From NCBI GenBank assembly GCA_019054805.1, contig JAHQIY010000013.1, positions 310,001 to 374,000 of the forward strand: a stretch of DNA of 64,000 bases, read 5' to 3'. Of this stretch, positions 31,069-39,720 are shown one piece after another. The position numbers and the translations under genes are program-made. This DNA is from Brachionus manjavacas. Its lineage: Eukaryota; Rotifera; Eurotatoria; Ploima; Brachionidae. Under the pieces are notes generated by a model. The model ran no database searches, was not told where the DNA came from, and was given only the letters and a program-made list of their open reading frames with translations. Each line of letters starts with the position of its first letter. The stretch's first letter is position 1.

Positions 31069-31656
31069 GATCTTCTAATTTTATATAAAGCGGCTTTTTT
31101 TTGTTCACTTGACCAGTACACAACTTAACATATTCATTTTCAGTGTTTCAAAGTTATAATTTTAAACTAGTATATAAACTCAAAAGATGCGGATATAATT
31201 TTATAGTTGATTTGAGTGCGTTATGCCAGCCTTCTAGATTATTATTTGTTCTTGAAACAAGTTCTGGTATAACAATTCCATAATTCACGATCAAATCACG
31301 GATCTTTTCAACTCGGCACTTTGGTTCGTTTTTTGGCCCCTATATAGTTTTCTTCAATAAGTAAATAAACATTTTAAATCATTTGGGGTTAATCCCTGCA
31401 ATAAAACAAAACCGTCAATTACATGTTCAACTGGAACAAAAGCTAAGCATGCTAACATTTTACTATACTTGCGTAATAAATTCTCTTCAAGGCTTAAATC
31501 ATTATATTTAGTAGCTAGACCACGATCTTGAATAATCCGCCAGATTGATTTTTTAAAATGAAAAAAGCAACCAGCTATATCAGCTTCAGGAAAAATGTCT
31601 TCGATTGAATTTATGATGCCAGCTTCAAAATCACAAGACACGCTTTTAGACAACAA
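31069..31656 (-). pseudogene. MULE transposase fragment 1 (right copy)
   Basis: Mirror of 23543-24130 with the same DFEAG, GCFFHF and RTNN/EGWH motifs and the same frame breaks. It lies 104 bp upstream of the small spliced gene at 31761 and is transcribed away from it. Confidence 0.75.
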
Positions 31657-31760
31657 GCTATTTTCTCGCTATGAAATTTAAAAAATCGAATATAAGTTGT
31701 TTGTTGTTTGTTAGTAAATAAACCATATACAAGCGGCAAATTTTTACCGTTTTTAATAAC

Positions 31761-32134
31761 ATGCAAACTAAACAATTGTGTAAATTAAAAGATTTGTTAT
31801 CAAAAGGTAAAATTAAAGTTTGTGAAAATATAAATTTTTATATAAATTTATAAATTTTATATGTTTATATAAATTTTTTGAAATATATTTCTAGAATCAG
31901 AACAATTTAACCAAATTCAAAAAAAAAAGAAAATTTATCAATATACAATGAATATGAACAAGGTAAATTTTTAAAATATATTGTTTGTTCATTTTATTTT
32001 TTCAATATCTAATTTAAGAATTGTCCGGTTTGAGTAAACGACTAAATGAGGCAATAAAAATTAAAGAACAACTAAAAACTTCATATAAAACTAAGCTTAA
32101 GATGACAGCTGAAGAATTCGAATCAAGTAATTAA
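31761..32134 (+). CDS. Small three-exon coiled-coil gene (right copy)
   Basis: Exon 1 31761-31806 (MQTKQLCKLKDLLSK); intron 31807-31894 (GTAAAA...TTTCTAG, 88 bp); exon 2 31895-31962; intron 31963-32018 (GTAAAT...ATTTAAG, 56 bp); exon 3 32019-32134 (LSGLSKRLNEAIKIKEQLKT, then KMTAEEFESSN, TAA). The product would be about 76 residues, charged and helical with Leu heptads, a likely coiled coil. The A-run in exon 2 is 10 bases; one more A is needed to join exon 2 to the open frame of exon 3, so this is either a homopolymer miscount or a frameshift. I do not recognise the protein. It may be an accessory gene of the MULE next to it or a captured host gene. Confidence 0.5.
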
Positions 32135-32184
32135 GACAAAGCATCTTTACTGAGCATTTCAAAAATTTAAATATAATTTTAAAA

Positions 32185-33343
32185 ATCTCACTTAAAATAT
32201 TTTATATGCAAAAACAATTTATTATTTTATTCCCATTAATAAAAAAAAAAGATACAATTAGAACAAAAAACTTTGAATGAATTCAAAACCTTAAAATTTT
32301 ACTAATTTAAGGTCTATCAGCACTGACGGCGGCTTTTTTTTTTTTTTGGTATTTTGGAATTTAACCAATTTATAAATTTTCCTTTAATTTTTGAAAACCT
32401 TAAATTTTTCTTCTCCTAGAAAGAAAATAAATAATTTGGTCAATGAAATAAATTTGTGGTTGTGAAGTTCGTTTCAATTCGATCATTTCAATTCAGCGAA
32501 ACTTGAATAACATTTAAACGGTTTAATATTTTCTAAAAATTTTGAATCAAGCAAATTTAAGCATGTTTTCTCAATATTGTTCCAATTTTTATAAATATTA
32601 TCTAATATAAGGAAGCATTATCTAATAATTTAAAAATAAAAGTAAAGTTTGTTTTTTAAATTAATAATGAATAATGAATAATGAAAAAATAAGCAGCTTG
32701 TTGGAAGGGACTGTTAAAAAAGAAATTGGAAGTGTAAAAATCGTTTATTGACTGTTTGTGTAGAAAAGCAATATTTCTTTTTGTGAAAAACTTAAATGTA
32801 TTCTAAATGCCTTTTGAAAGGATGAAAAGATCATTATGTTCTAAAAATTCATTATGAATTAAATAAGTAAACCTGTTTAAAAGAAATAAATTTTTTTTTG
32901 ATTATTTGAATTGCAAAAATTTGTATTTGCTTTCACTCTGTATTTAACATTGAAAACAATTTTCAAACCAACTTTTGAGTTAAAAAAGTGAAATGCAATT
33001 TAAATGGGGACATTGAAAAAACATGGCAAAAACAATTATTTACAAATAAAACTTTCATTTTAGATCAAGTCAGGGAAGGTAAAAGTAAATGATTAAGATT
33101 AATGACCTCTTAATTAATTAACTAAGTTTTCTAATCCTATAAATAAATTAAAATGAAAAATTATATATCACTTCGATTTAAAAGGGTTTACTAATTTATA
33201 TCCTAAATTAAAACCTTAAATTAGTAAAATTTTAAGGTTTTGAATTCATTCAAAGTTTTTTGTTCTATTTGTATCTTTTTTTTTTTTATTAATGGGAATA
33301 AAATAATAAATTGTTTTGGCATATAAAATATTTTAAGTGAGAT
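32185..33343. mobile_element. TIR element (right copy)
   Basis: Mirror of 21857-23015, with 131-bp terminal inverted repeats. The small spliced gene ends about 50 bp before it, and the Ty3-C insertion lies about 280 bp beyond. Confidence 0.65.
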
Positions 33344-33625
33344 AGAAAAGATAGGAAAAAAACAATAATATACAAATCCACAATTTAATTGAATATTAAA
33401 AAAGTAAAAGTAGAAAAATAGGAAAGAATTAAAAAATGAGTCTCATTAAATAAAATAAAAAAAATAAAAATAAATTAAATAGGATTATAATAAACGAATT
33501 TATAAAAAAGACATTATGTACAATTAGATTTAATTTATCTATAAAATATTTGTAAGAGTTTATTAACAGAAGTTAAGCTTTTCAAATATATTGTTACCTT
33601 TTTCTTGCTCTGTGTGTTTGAATGG

Positions 33626-33856
33626 TGTCATATCAAAAGACAATTATCTTGAAAAAAAAGTAACATTTTAATTTTTAAAAAGATGTCGCTTTTAAATATT
33701 AAAAGTTGATTGTTAAAACTTTATTTATTTGTTTAAATTTTTAATATAGATAAATGTACGAGCCAGATACCAAAGCAGATATAAAATATATATTCTAACT
33801 GGCAAGTGAAATAAAACTATCTTTTATTTATCCTTTCATCCATTTATTGGCGTGAG
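33626..33856 (+). repeat. 5' LTR of Ty3-C
   Basis: Starts TGTCATATCAAAAGACAATT and contains AAAAAGATGTCGCTTTTAA and GTACGAGCCAG, both shared with the 3' LTR. It ends near GGCGTGAG, 5 nt before the PBS. Confidence 0.85.
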
Positions 33857-33861
33857 ATAAT

Positions 33862-33875
33862 TGGTAGTAGCGGTG
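33862..33875 (+). promoter_or_regulatory. Ty3-C primer-binding site (right copy)
   Basis: TGGTAGTAGCGGTG, 12 of 14 positions as expected for a tRNA-Leu 3' end (compare 5776-5788). Confidence 0.5.
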
Positions 33876-33994
33876 TTTGCAACCAACAAAAGAAAAAAAA
33901 AACTCAAAGAGAAAGTTTGAGTTTGCGGTAAACACCCTAACAGGTGGTACCTAAAGAATATAACGGGTCTTTTTCCAACTCTAGTTAGGTCAAG

Positions 33995-34198
33995 GTGGGA
34001 TTTCCTTTCCAGAGTGACGGTGATTTGTTTTCAAAAATACACAAACTAACCGTTAATCAAATGGATCAAAATAAGTTCGTTGGTACTAAGGCGTTATTCA
34101 AAACTCTCGCTTGGTATTGCAGAGAGGGTAGAACGTTTGATGAAGCAGCTTTCAAACGTTTCAAAACTGATAAGGCAAAGGATTTCAGTAATTTTTAA
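33995..34198 (+). pseudogene. Ty3-C Gag remnant
   Basis: 67 open codons (MDQNKFVGTKALFKTLAWYC, then FDEAAFKRFKTDKAKDF) without an ATG at its beginning; a TAG lies three codons upstream of the first GTG. There is no zinc knuckle and no protease motif before the next frame at 34232. The internal deletion was present before the palindrome formed, because the left copy (21005-21208) is identical. Confidence 0.6.
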
Positions 34199-34231
34199 AA
34201 GTACAATGAAAATTTTAAATTTGAAACTGTT

Positions 34232-35600
34232 ATGGCATTCGTAGAAGAATACTTCACGAGTGTAGATGTGTCAAAGTTAACTGACCATGATCTAAAAATT
34301 ATTGAAAATCATCAAAAACACGAAATATTCATGGATTGCGATGATAAAAACAAGCTCAAAATAGACAGAGGAAACAGTAGACCAATAAAACAAAGAGCCT
34401 ATAGAGTGCCGTATGCGAAGAAGGAATTAATTGATAAAATGGTGATATGCTATAACAAGGAATAGTCTCGAAATCAAAAAGTCCATGGGCATCAACAATT
34501 GTCCTCTTAAAAAAAATGATGGCTCGGAAAAATTTTGCATCGATTTTAGAAAACTCAATTCAGTTACCGTAAAAGACAATTATCCGTTACCACTAATTGA
34601 GGAAACTATCGACAAGCTACGAAATTCAAAATTTTTCTCTTTAAATGAATCTAGTAAGTGGATATTGGCAAATGGCACTTGAAGAAGAATCAAAAGAAAA
34701 AACAGCATTAATTACGAATTACGGTCTCTATCAATTCGAGGTCGTTCCTTTTGGTCTAAGAAACGCAGGGGCAGCATTTCAACGTAATATGGAGGCAATT
34801 TTAGGGGATTTACATAATGTGCTTGTAAACATCGACGATATAATGATATTTATTTACACATTTAAAGAACATTTAGAGAAACTTTTTACTCGACTTCGAG
34901 AAGCTGATCTCAAGTTAAAAACAACCAAGTTCAAATTTGGGGTAAAGAAGGTAAAATTCATGGGATATATTATATCTCCCGATGGAATTAAACCCGATCA
35001 TAAAAAAAATTAAAAAGGTTAATAACTATCCATTTTTAGAATCCTACGGAAATTAAACGATTCGCCTCACATTATCGAAAATTTATTCCGAGTTACAGTA
35101 ATCTCGCGGATCCATTTTATAAACTTTTAAAAAAAAATACGGAATTCGAATGGACAAGAACATGTGAAGATAGTCTCAAAAAGATAATCAATCATCTGAT
35201 TAGCCCTCCAATTTTGTCGTTTCCAGATTTTAATAAAAGATTTTACCTTGTAACAGACGCTTCAGGAGTTGGATTTGGAACAGTTCTTTATCAAAACGAC
35301 AATTATGGTAATGAAAAAGTAATAGCATATGCAAGTAGAAATCTAAAGCCATCAGAAAGAAATTACCCGGCAATTGAGTTAGATTGTTTGGAAATTGCTT
35401 ATGCATGCGAACAATTTAGACAGTATTTTTACGGTCGCAAATTCACAATTGAATTTGACCATAATCCATTAGCTTATCTCGAAAACATGAAAATTAAATC
35501 AACTTGTATCCAAAAATGGAGACTCCAGCTCGCAGAATATGAAAAAGAAATAAAATATAAAAAAGGATCTGCAAACAAACTGCTGACGCATTGTCCATAA
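34232..35600 (+). pseudogene. Ty3-C reverse transcriptase and RNase H (broken)
   Basis: Frame 34232-34465 is the pre-RT segment (RPIKQRAYRVPYAKKELIDK). 34485-34682 has CIDFRKLNSVTVKDNYPLP. 34645-35013 has VSGYWQMALEEESK, VPFGLRNAGAAFQRN and VNIDDIMIF. The last is the YxDD box with Asn instead of Tyr. 35040-35600 reads FASHYRKFIPSYSNLADPFY and RNase H (LVTDASGVGFGTVLY, RNYPAIELDCLEIAYACEQF, EFDHNPLAYL). Single-base indels near 34455, 34650 and 35015 break the frame, all shared with the left arm. Processing to cDNA would need a helper element. Confidence 0.9.
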
Positions 35601-35751
35601 TCGGAGTATTTTGTGTAGAAAAAGAAACAAATATTTCAAGCTTGCAAAGACAGGATGAAATTTTAGAGAAAATCTTTAAGAGATAGAATAAATATGGTAG
35701 AAGTAAAAGAATCAAATATTATTCAAAAATTATAAAAAATATTAATCAAAA

Positions 35752-36730
35752 ATGATGTTACCAAGAAGTCTAGTACCAAAAATTCTCAAAGGATGCCACG
35801 AAGAACTCAGCGGTGGATATTTAGGTTAAAAAAACGTATGTCAAAATAAGACAAAAATATTATGGGCTGATATGACCAAAGACATAACAGCATTGATTAA
35901 CTCATGTAAAACTTGTGTTATGACTAAAAATCCACATCCAACAAAGGTAACATTAGTGCCAATTAACGATTTCAACAAGCCATTCGATATGCTGGCGGTA
36001 GATACATTAGGCCCTCTTACGGAAACACCAAAAAACAACAAATATATACTTATATTTTTACAGACTACCTTTCAAAATGGGTAGAAGCTTTTCCAATAAA
36101 AAAGATTGATGCAGCGACAAAAGCAAAAATTTTTGTCGATGAAATAATTACAAGGCACTCAGCATCGGAGAAATTGTTATCAGATCAGGGAAGACAATTT
36201 ATGTCGAATTTAGTCCAAGAGATTTGTAACTACATGAGAATAAAGAAACTTGCATCAACACCGTATCATCCTCAAACAAACGGACAAAATGAACGTTTTA
36301 ATTAAACTATTTGCCAAATCATTAGCACATATTGCAACAATCATCAAACCAATTGGGACGAATGCATCAATGTAGCATTATTTGCATTCAGAACCAGTCA
36401 CCATGTAACCACCGGAAAAACGCCGTTAGAATTACTATATTGTAGGAATGCCAAACTCCCAATCGAATTATACAAACATGCAATTATCCAATTAAAAATT
36501 TAAAATAGAATGTGGCATGAAACAAATTTAAGGATCGAAACGGTAAACGTTAAACGAAAAACAAATTACGATAAAAAGCGAAGTTTGGTCAATTTCTAGA
36601 AAAACGATCTGGTAAGAATAAATTCTCCATCAATTAAGCAAGGTCTAACTCATAAGCTAAATAGAAAGAAATGGATAGGACCATTTAAAGTTAAAAGAAT
36701 TATCAATGATGTGAAGGCCGATAGAACAAG
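35752..36730 (+). pseudogene. Ty3-C integrase with GPY/F module
   Basis: Zinc-binding region CHEELSGGYLG ... SCKTCVMTK (the second His is Tyr). Core with AVDTLGPLTE (first Asp), LLSDQGRQFMSNL (second Asp) and NGQNERFN (Glu) about 36 codons later, so the D,D-35-E triad is intact. Then TTGKTPLELLYCRNAKLP and, after an indel near 36520, KKWIGPFKVKRI (GPY/F). TAA codons occur after GGYLG and after NERFN. The palindrome edge (36506) passes through this domain without disturbing it on this side. Confidence 0.85.
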
Positions 36731-36954
36731 AAAAAGGAAAAACCAAAACAGTAAATATAAAACAGATTGAAGCACGCCGAAAGTTTGTATCAAATCAAAG
36801 CATTTAAAAAAAAAACTACTACAGTCAATCGAAAGGACATGTAAGATTTGGCAACGAGAGTACAATGGATTTAGTAAAGCCAAAATATTCTTATAATCTT
36901 AGGCCTAGAATTAAACGAGTATAAATATATCCAACATGTCAAGAATTTAGTTTC

Positions 36955-37332
36955 AACAGAATAACGAAAATGCAAATATCAAAATCAAAGCTTTGGAAAA
37001 TACAATAAGAGAAAGAATTAATGAACAAATATGGAATGACATCGAAACTCCCGAACTACGAAAGGAAAAGAAGACCTTCACCAAATACATACGCAAATCG
37101 GAAGGCGTTGAAAAATGAAATTAAACAAAGAAAAATAGGAAAGAAACCAAAACAAAAAGAAGCTTCAAAATTAAGTGAATTTGTTAAAACAAAAACCAAA
37201 GAAGGAGAAATAAATTTTAAGCAAGAGCAGGACATTTACATGAATCTGAATTACAAGCAAACAATGAGCAACACGAATAACAAAGAGAAATCGACAGAAG
37301 AAAACGAAGAAAATCATGCAGATCGAAGTTAA
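36955..37332 (+). pseudogene. Charged linker region after Ty3-C integrase
   Basis: Two overlapping frames (one to about 37110 with IKALENTIRERINEQIWND, one 37021-37332 with EASKLSEFVKTKTKEGEINF) read as one Lys/Glu-rich helical segment joined by an indel. It has no catalytic motif. It leads into the J domain below in a neighbouring frame and could be its linker or the end of the Pol polyprotein. Confidence 0.45.
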
Positions 37333-37340
37333 AAATCAAA

Positions 37341-37520
37341 CTACCAACTGGTGAGAATTGCTCAGAGATCTTAGAATTAAAAGAAGATTTTTCATAAGCA
37401 ACAATAAGAAACCAATACGTCAAACTTAGTTTGAAATACCATCCAGATAAAGGAAATTATGATAAAGAACGCATGAAACTCATAAATGCAGCTTACAAAA
37501 AACTTAAAAGCCTTTTTTAA
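37341..37520 (+). pseudogene. J-domain (DnaJ-like) module at the 3' end of Ty3-C
   Basis: Frame beginning LPTGENCSEILELKEDFS, one in-frame TAA (37395-37397), then ATIRNQYVKLSLKYHPDKGN, then YDKERMKLINAAYKKLKS and a stop TAA at 37518-37520. This matches the J-domain layout: helix I with EILEL, helix II with the basic YVKLSLKY, the HPD loop at 37440-37448, and helix III with INAAYKKLK. J domains stimulate the ATPase of Hsp70. The frame stops 130 bp before the 3' LTR, so it lies inside the element and takes the place of an env or third ORF. HPDKG followed by a short third helix also occurs in polyomavirus T-antigen J domains (general knowledge). One stop and an uncertain upstream join make this copy non-functional. 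Confidence 0.75.
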
Positions 37521-37634
37521 TTTTTTCATTTTTTTTTTATTTATTTTTTTCTATTCTATTTTATGTTTTGTAATACTTGGTTTTCAAGAAAAATAAATTT
37601 TTAGTTCAAATTTTCCTTTATAAAAAAAATATTT

Positions 37635-37650
37635 TAAAAAGAAAAGGGGA
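37635..37650 (+). promoter_or_regulatory. Polypurine tract of Ty3-C
   Basis: TAAAAAGAAAAGGGGA directly before the TG of the 3' LTR: the expected plus-strand primer site for second-strand DNA synthesis. Confidence 0.85.
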
Positions 37651-37887
37651 TGTCAAACCAAAAGACAATTATCTTGAAAACAAAGTTACTTTATAATATT
37701 TGAAAAAATGTCGCTTTTAATTATTTAAAGTTGATTGTTAAAACTTTATTTATTTATTTAAATTTTTAAATTAAATAAATAAATACGAGCCAGTTAACAA
37801 AGCATAATATATATTCTACTAACTGGCATGTGAAATAAAACTTTCTTTTATTTATCCTTGCTTGTGTCATCCATTTATTGTCGTGAA
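37651..37887 (+). repeat. 3' LTR of Ty3-C
   Basis: Starts TGTCAAACCAAAAGACAATT. It aligns to the 5' LTR through GTCGCTTTTAA, TTGATTGTTAAAACTTTATT, TACGAGCCAG, CTAACTGGCA and CCATTTATTG. Many differences from the 5' LTR indicate an old insertion. Confidence 0.85.
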
Positions 37888-37892
37888 AATGG

Positions 37893-38650
37893 TTTTTCAG
37901 AAATTGATTTTAAACAGGATTTCAAAGAAATAAATTTAAAATTTAAAAAAAGAGCTTTATCTAAAATTAGAATAAATTTTTTTTAAAGTTATTTAAAAAA
38001 AAATAATAAGCAGAATTAAGCATTTTAAAATTAATTTTGCCTTTTTCCTTATCATTTTTTAAAAATGATATAATATTTAACAAAAAAAAAAAATTAAATA
38101 TAAGTCAATTTAAAATTTATTCATTCATTACGATGATCGGTTTAATATTACGGTTAATGAAGATTGGTATTTTAAGATATCGAAAACAAAAGTTTTTAAA
38201 GATATCAATATAAATATAAAATTCAATAAAAAGGGCTTAAGATTAAATTTATCCATTGAGTAATTTAAAAAAGAGACTGATTTTTTACAAGAAAAAAACA
38301 TTTAAAATATATTTTTGCATGATCAAATGATATCAATCCTAATACAGCTTAGAGTAGAAAAAAATCATTTTTTACTATGATAACAATTGTTTTAATTTTT
38401 TTAAACTTTTTCCTGCTCGCTGTGTACTAATGATATAAAATTTGACAAAAAAAAGAAAATAAAATGAAAACATACTATATGGACGAGGGGTTTTGACGCA
38501 CAAATAAAAAAATAAAGTATAAAAATTAAACCATAGCATAAAGAATAAAATATTGAATTTTTTCTTTTTTCTCGCATTTATTTTTTTAACTAAAGCATAA
38601 AAATATTTTTAATTTCAAGCATAAGTAATTCAAATAAAAGTTGACTTGTT
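37893..38650. other. AT-rich spacer, no gene
   Basis: Contains dispersed words also seen in the palindrome spacer (TTAATGAAGATTGGTAT at about 38155, compare about 28222; CTGCTCGCTGTGT at about 38410, compare about 28118), so it may be an old copy of the repeat at 28064-28260. Confidence 0.4.
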
Positions 38651-39345
38651 TTATATTTTATTATGCCTCCAAAAAGTAAAATAAAATACGAATTGTCAAA
38701 ATCAAAATATTTAACAATGATGTAGACCTCGAAACATTTTTCAGAAACATTGTTCATAGAAAAGTGTCTAAGAATGGTAGACAAACATTACGTTGCTGTG
38801 TATGTGGGCTTGCTCCTTAACACAATATTGTTGTATCCTATCGCTCTGGTACGTTTTTGAAATGTCATACTTTTGTAGGTGAATAAAATAAAAATGTGTG
38901 AAAGCAAAAATGTAAATCATTTTTACGAAACTGCCAATCGCCTCTTAGACCGAGACATTTCTCTACTTGACAGACTGAATGGTAAAAATTCAATAATAAA
39001 AGAAGAAAATAATAGATGCTTTAGTCAACGAACACGTTAACCAAATGAAATTTGTATTACACTTACGTGGAATCATGTAAACAATGGTTACTATGAAGGT
39101 TTAACTATGCCAACAACAACTCAAGTGAGTCAATTGGTTCGCAAAATAAAAAATCCAGATGATGAAAATGATTTGGATAGAGTAGTTTCATATTTAAAAA
39201 TTTGTCGTTTAACCCGATAAACGATACGATCCGAATGTAGCGTTTTGTTTTGGATTTAAATTTGGTGATGGCTCTTATATTTCTCATTTCTTGGTAAATA
39301 TTGCGTCATTAAAACTTTTAGAGGTTATTGGAAAAATAAATTTTC
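38651..39345 (+). pseudogene. MULE transposase N-terminal half next to the satellite
   Basis: Several frames read in order: MPPKSKIKYELSKSK, then FRNIVHRKVSKNGRQTLRCC with VCG (zinc-binding region), SYRSGTFLKCHTF, NHFYETANRLLDRDISLLDR, TWNHVNNGYYEGLTMPTTTQ, IKNPDDENDLDRVVSYLK and FCFGFKFGDGSYISHFLVNI. The last part fits the FG-hydrophilic-HF-S-LL region that precedes the first catalytic Asp in one MULE group, but the sequence ends at ASLKLLEVIGK before that Asp, where the satellite begins. It has several stops and frameshifts. Confidence 0.5.
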
Positions 39346-39720
39346 AGCCAAAAAATTTTATGTAAATTAAACGAAAATTGTAAAAATTTTAAAATATTTC
39401 TTAAATTAATGTTAAAAACGAACAATTAAAACTTATTTAAAAAAAACAAGAAAATCTAAATCATTCGTATATCAGATCACTTAAGATGCTTTTGAATATC
39501 TCTACAATCGCAAAGAAAAACAACACGTCTGGGAGAATTCAGATTGTCAGTAAAAGAGTTTTTTTGTTTTTTTAATTGAAGAAAATGGACATTAATCAGA
39601 CTTTTACCAAAAGATTTTATGTATTTTGAAAGAAAATTGTATAAAATTTTAAAATATATTTTTACTTTTTTGTCTAATAATATCATTTAATACATATTTA
39701 TTAAAACAAAAAATTTTTAT
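39346..39720 (-). repeat. Inverted, diverged satellite monomers at the array edge
   Basis: About one and a half monomers in the opposite direction to the rest. 39473-39700 reads, reversed, GTGATCT, the GCGATTGTAGAG region, CAATCTGAATTC, TCTGATTAATGTCCATTTTC and TAATATTATTAGACAAAA. 39346-39472 is a still more diverged continuation. The direction changes at about 39700-39725 in an A/T-only junction. Confidence 0.75.

Larger units (their letters stand above)
29013..36506 (-). repeat. Right arm of the 7.49-kb inverted repeat
   Basis: Reverse complement of 18697-26182. The inner edge (29013) cuts MULE 2 and joins a non-LTR RT. At the outer edge (36506) the Ty3-C integrase continues normally on this side. 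So this arm keeps the outer context and the left arm keeps the inner context, and neither arm is simply the complete original. Confidence 0.95.
33626..37887 (+). mobile_element. Ty3-C: complete but deleted Ty3/gypsy element with a J domain
   Basis: 5' LTR, PBS, gag remnant, RT, RNase H, integrase, charged region, J domain, polypurine tract and 3' LTR in order. Flanks AATGG (33621-33625) and AATGG (37888-37892) are a candidate 5-bp target duplication. The LTRs differ clearly from each other, so the insertion is not recent. Most of gag and all of protease are missing: the gag remnant runs almost directly into the segment before RT. At 4.26 kb it is short for the family. Several frameshifts make it non-autonomous. 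Confidence 0.9.

Noticed and set aside
18697-36506. Maverick/Polinton-like or viral element with long terminal inverted repeats
   Set aside because: The arms contain nested decayed Ty3 and MULE elements and end inside coding sequences. There is no capsid, polB or ATPase frame, so they are not element termini.
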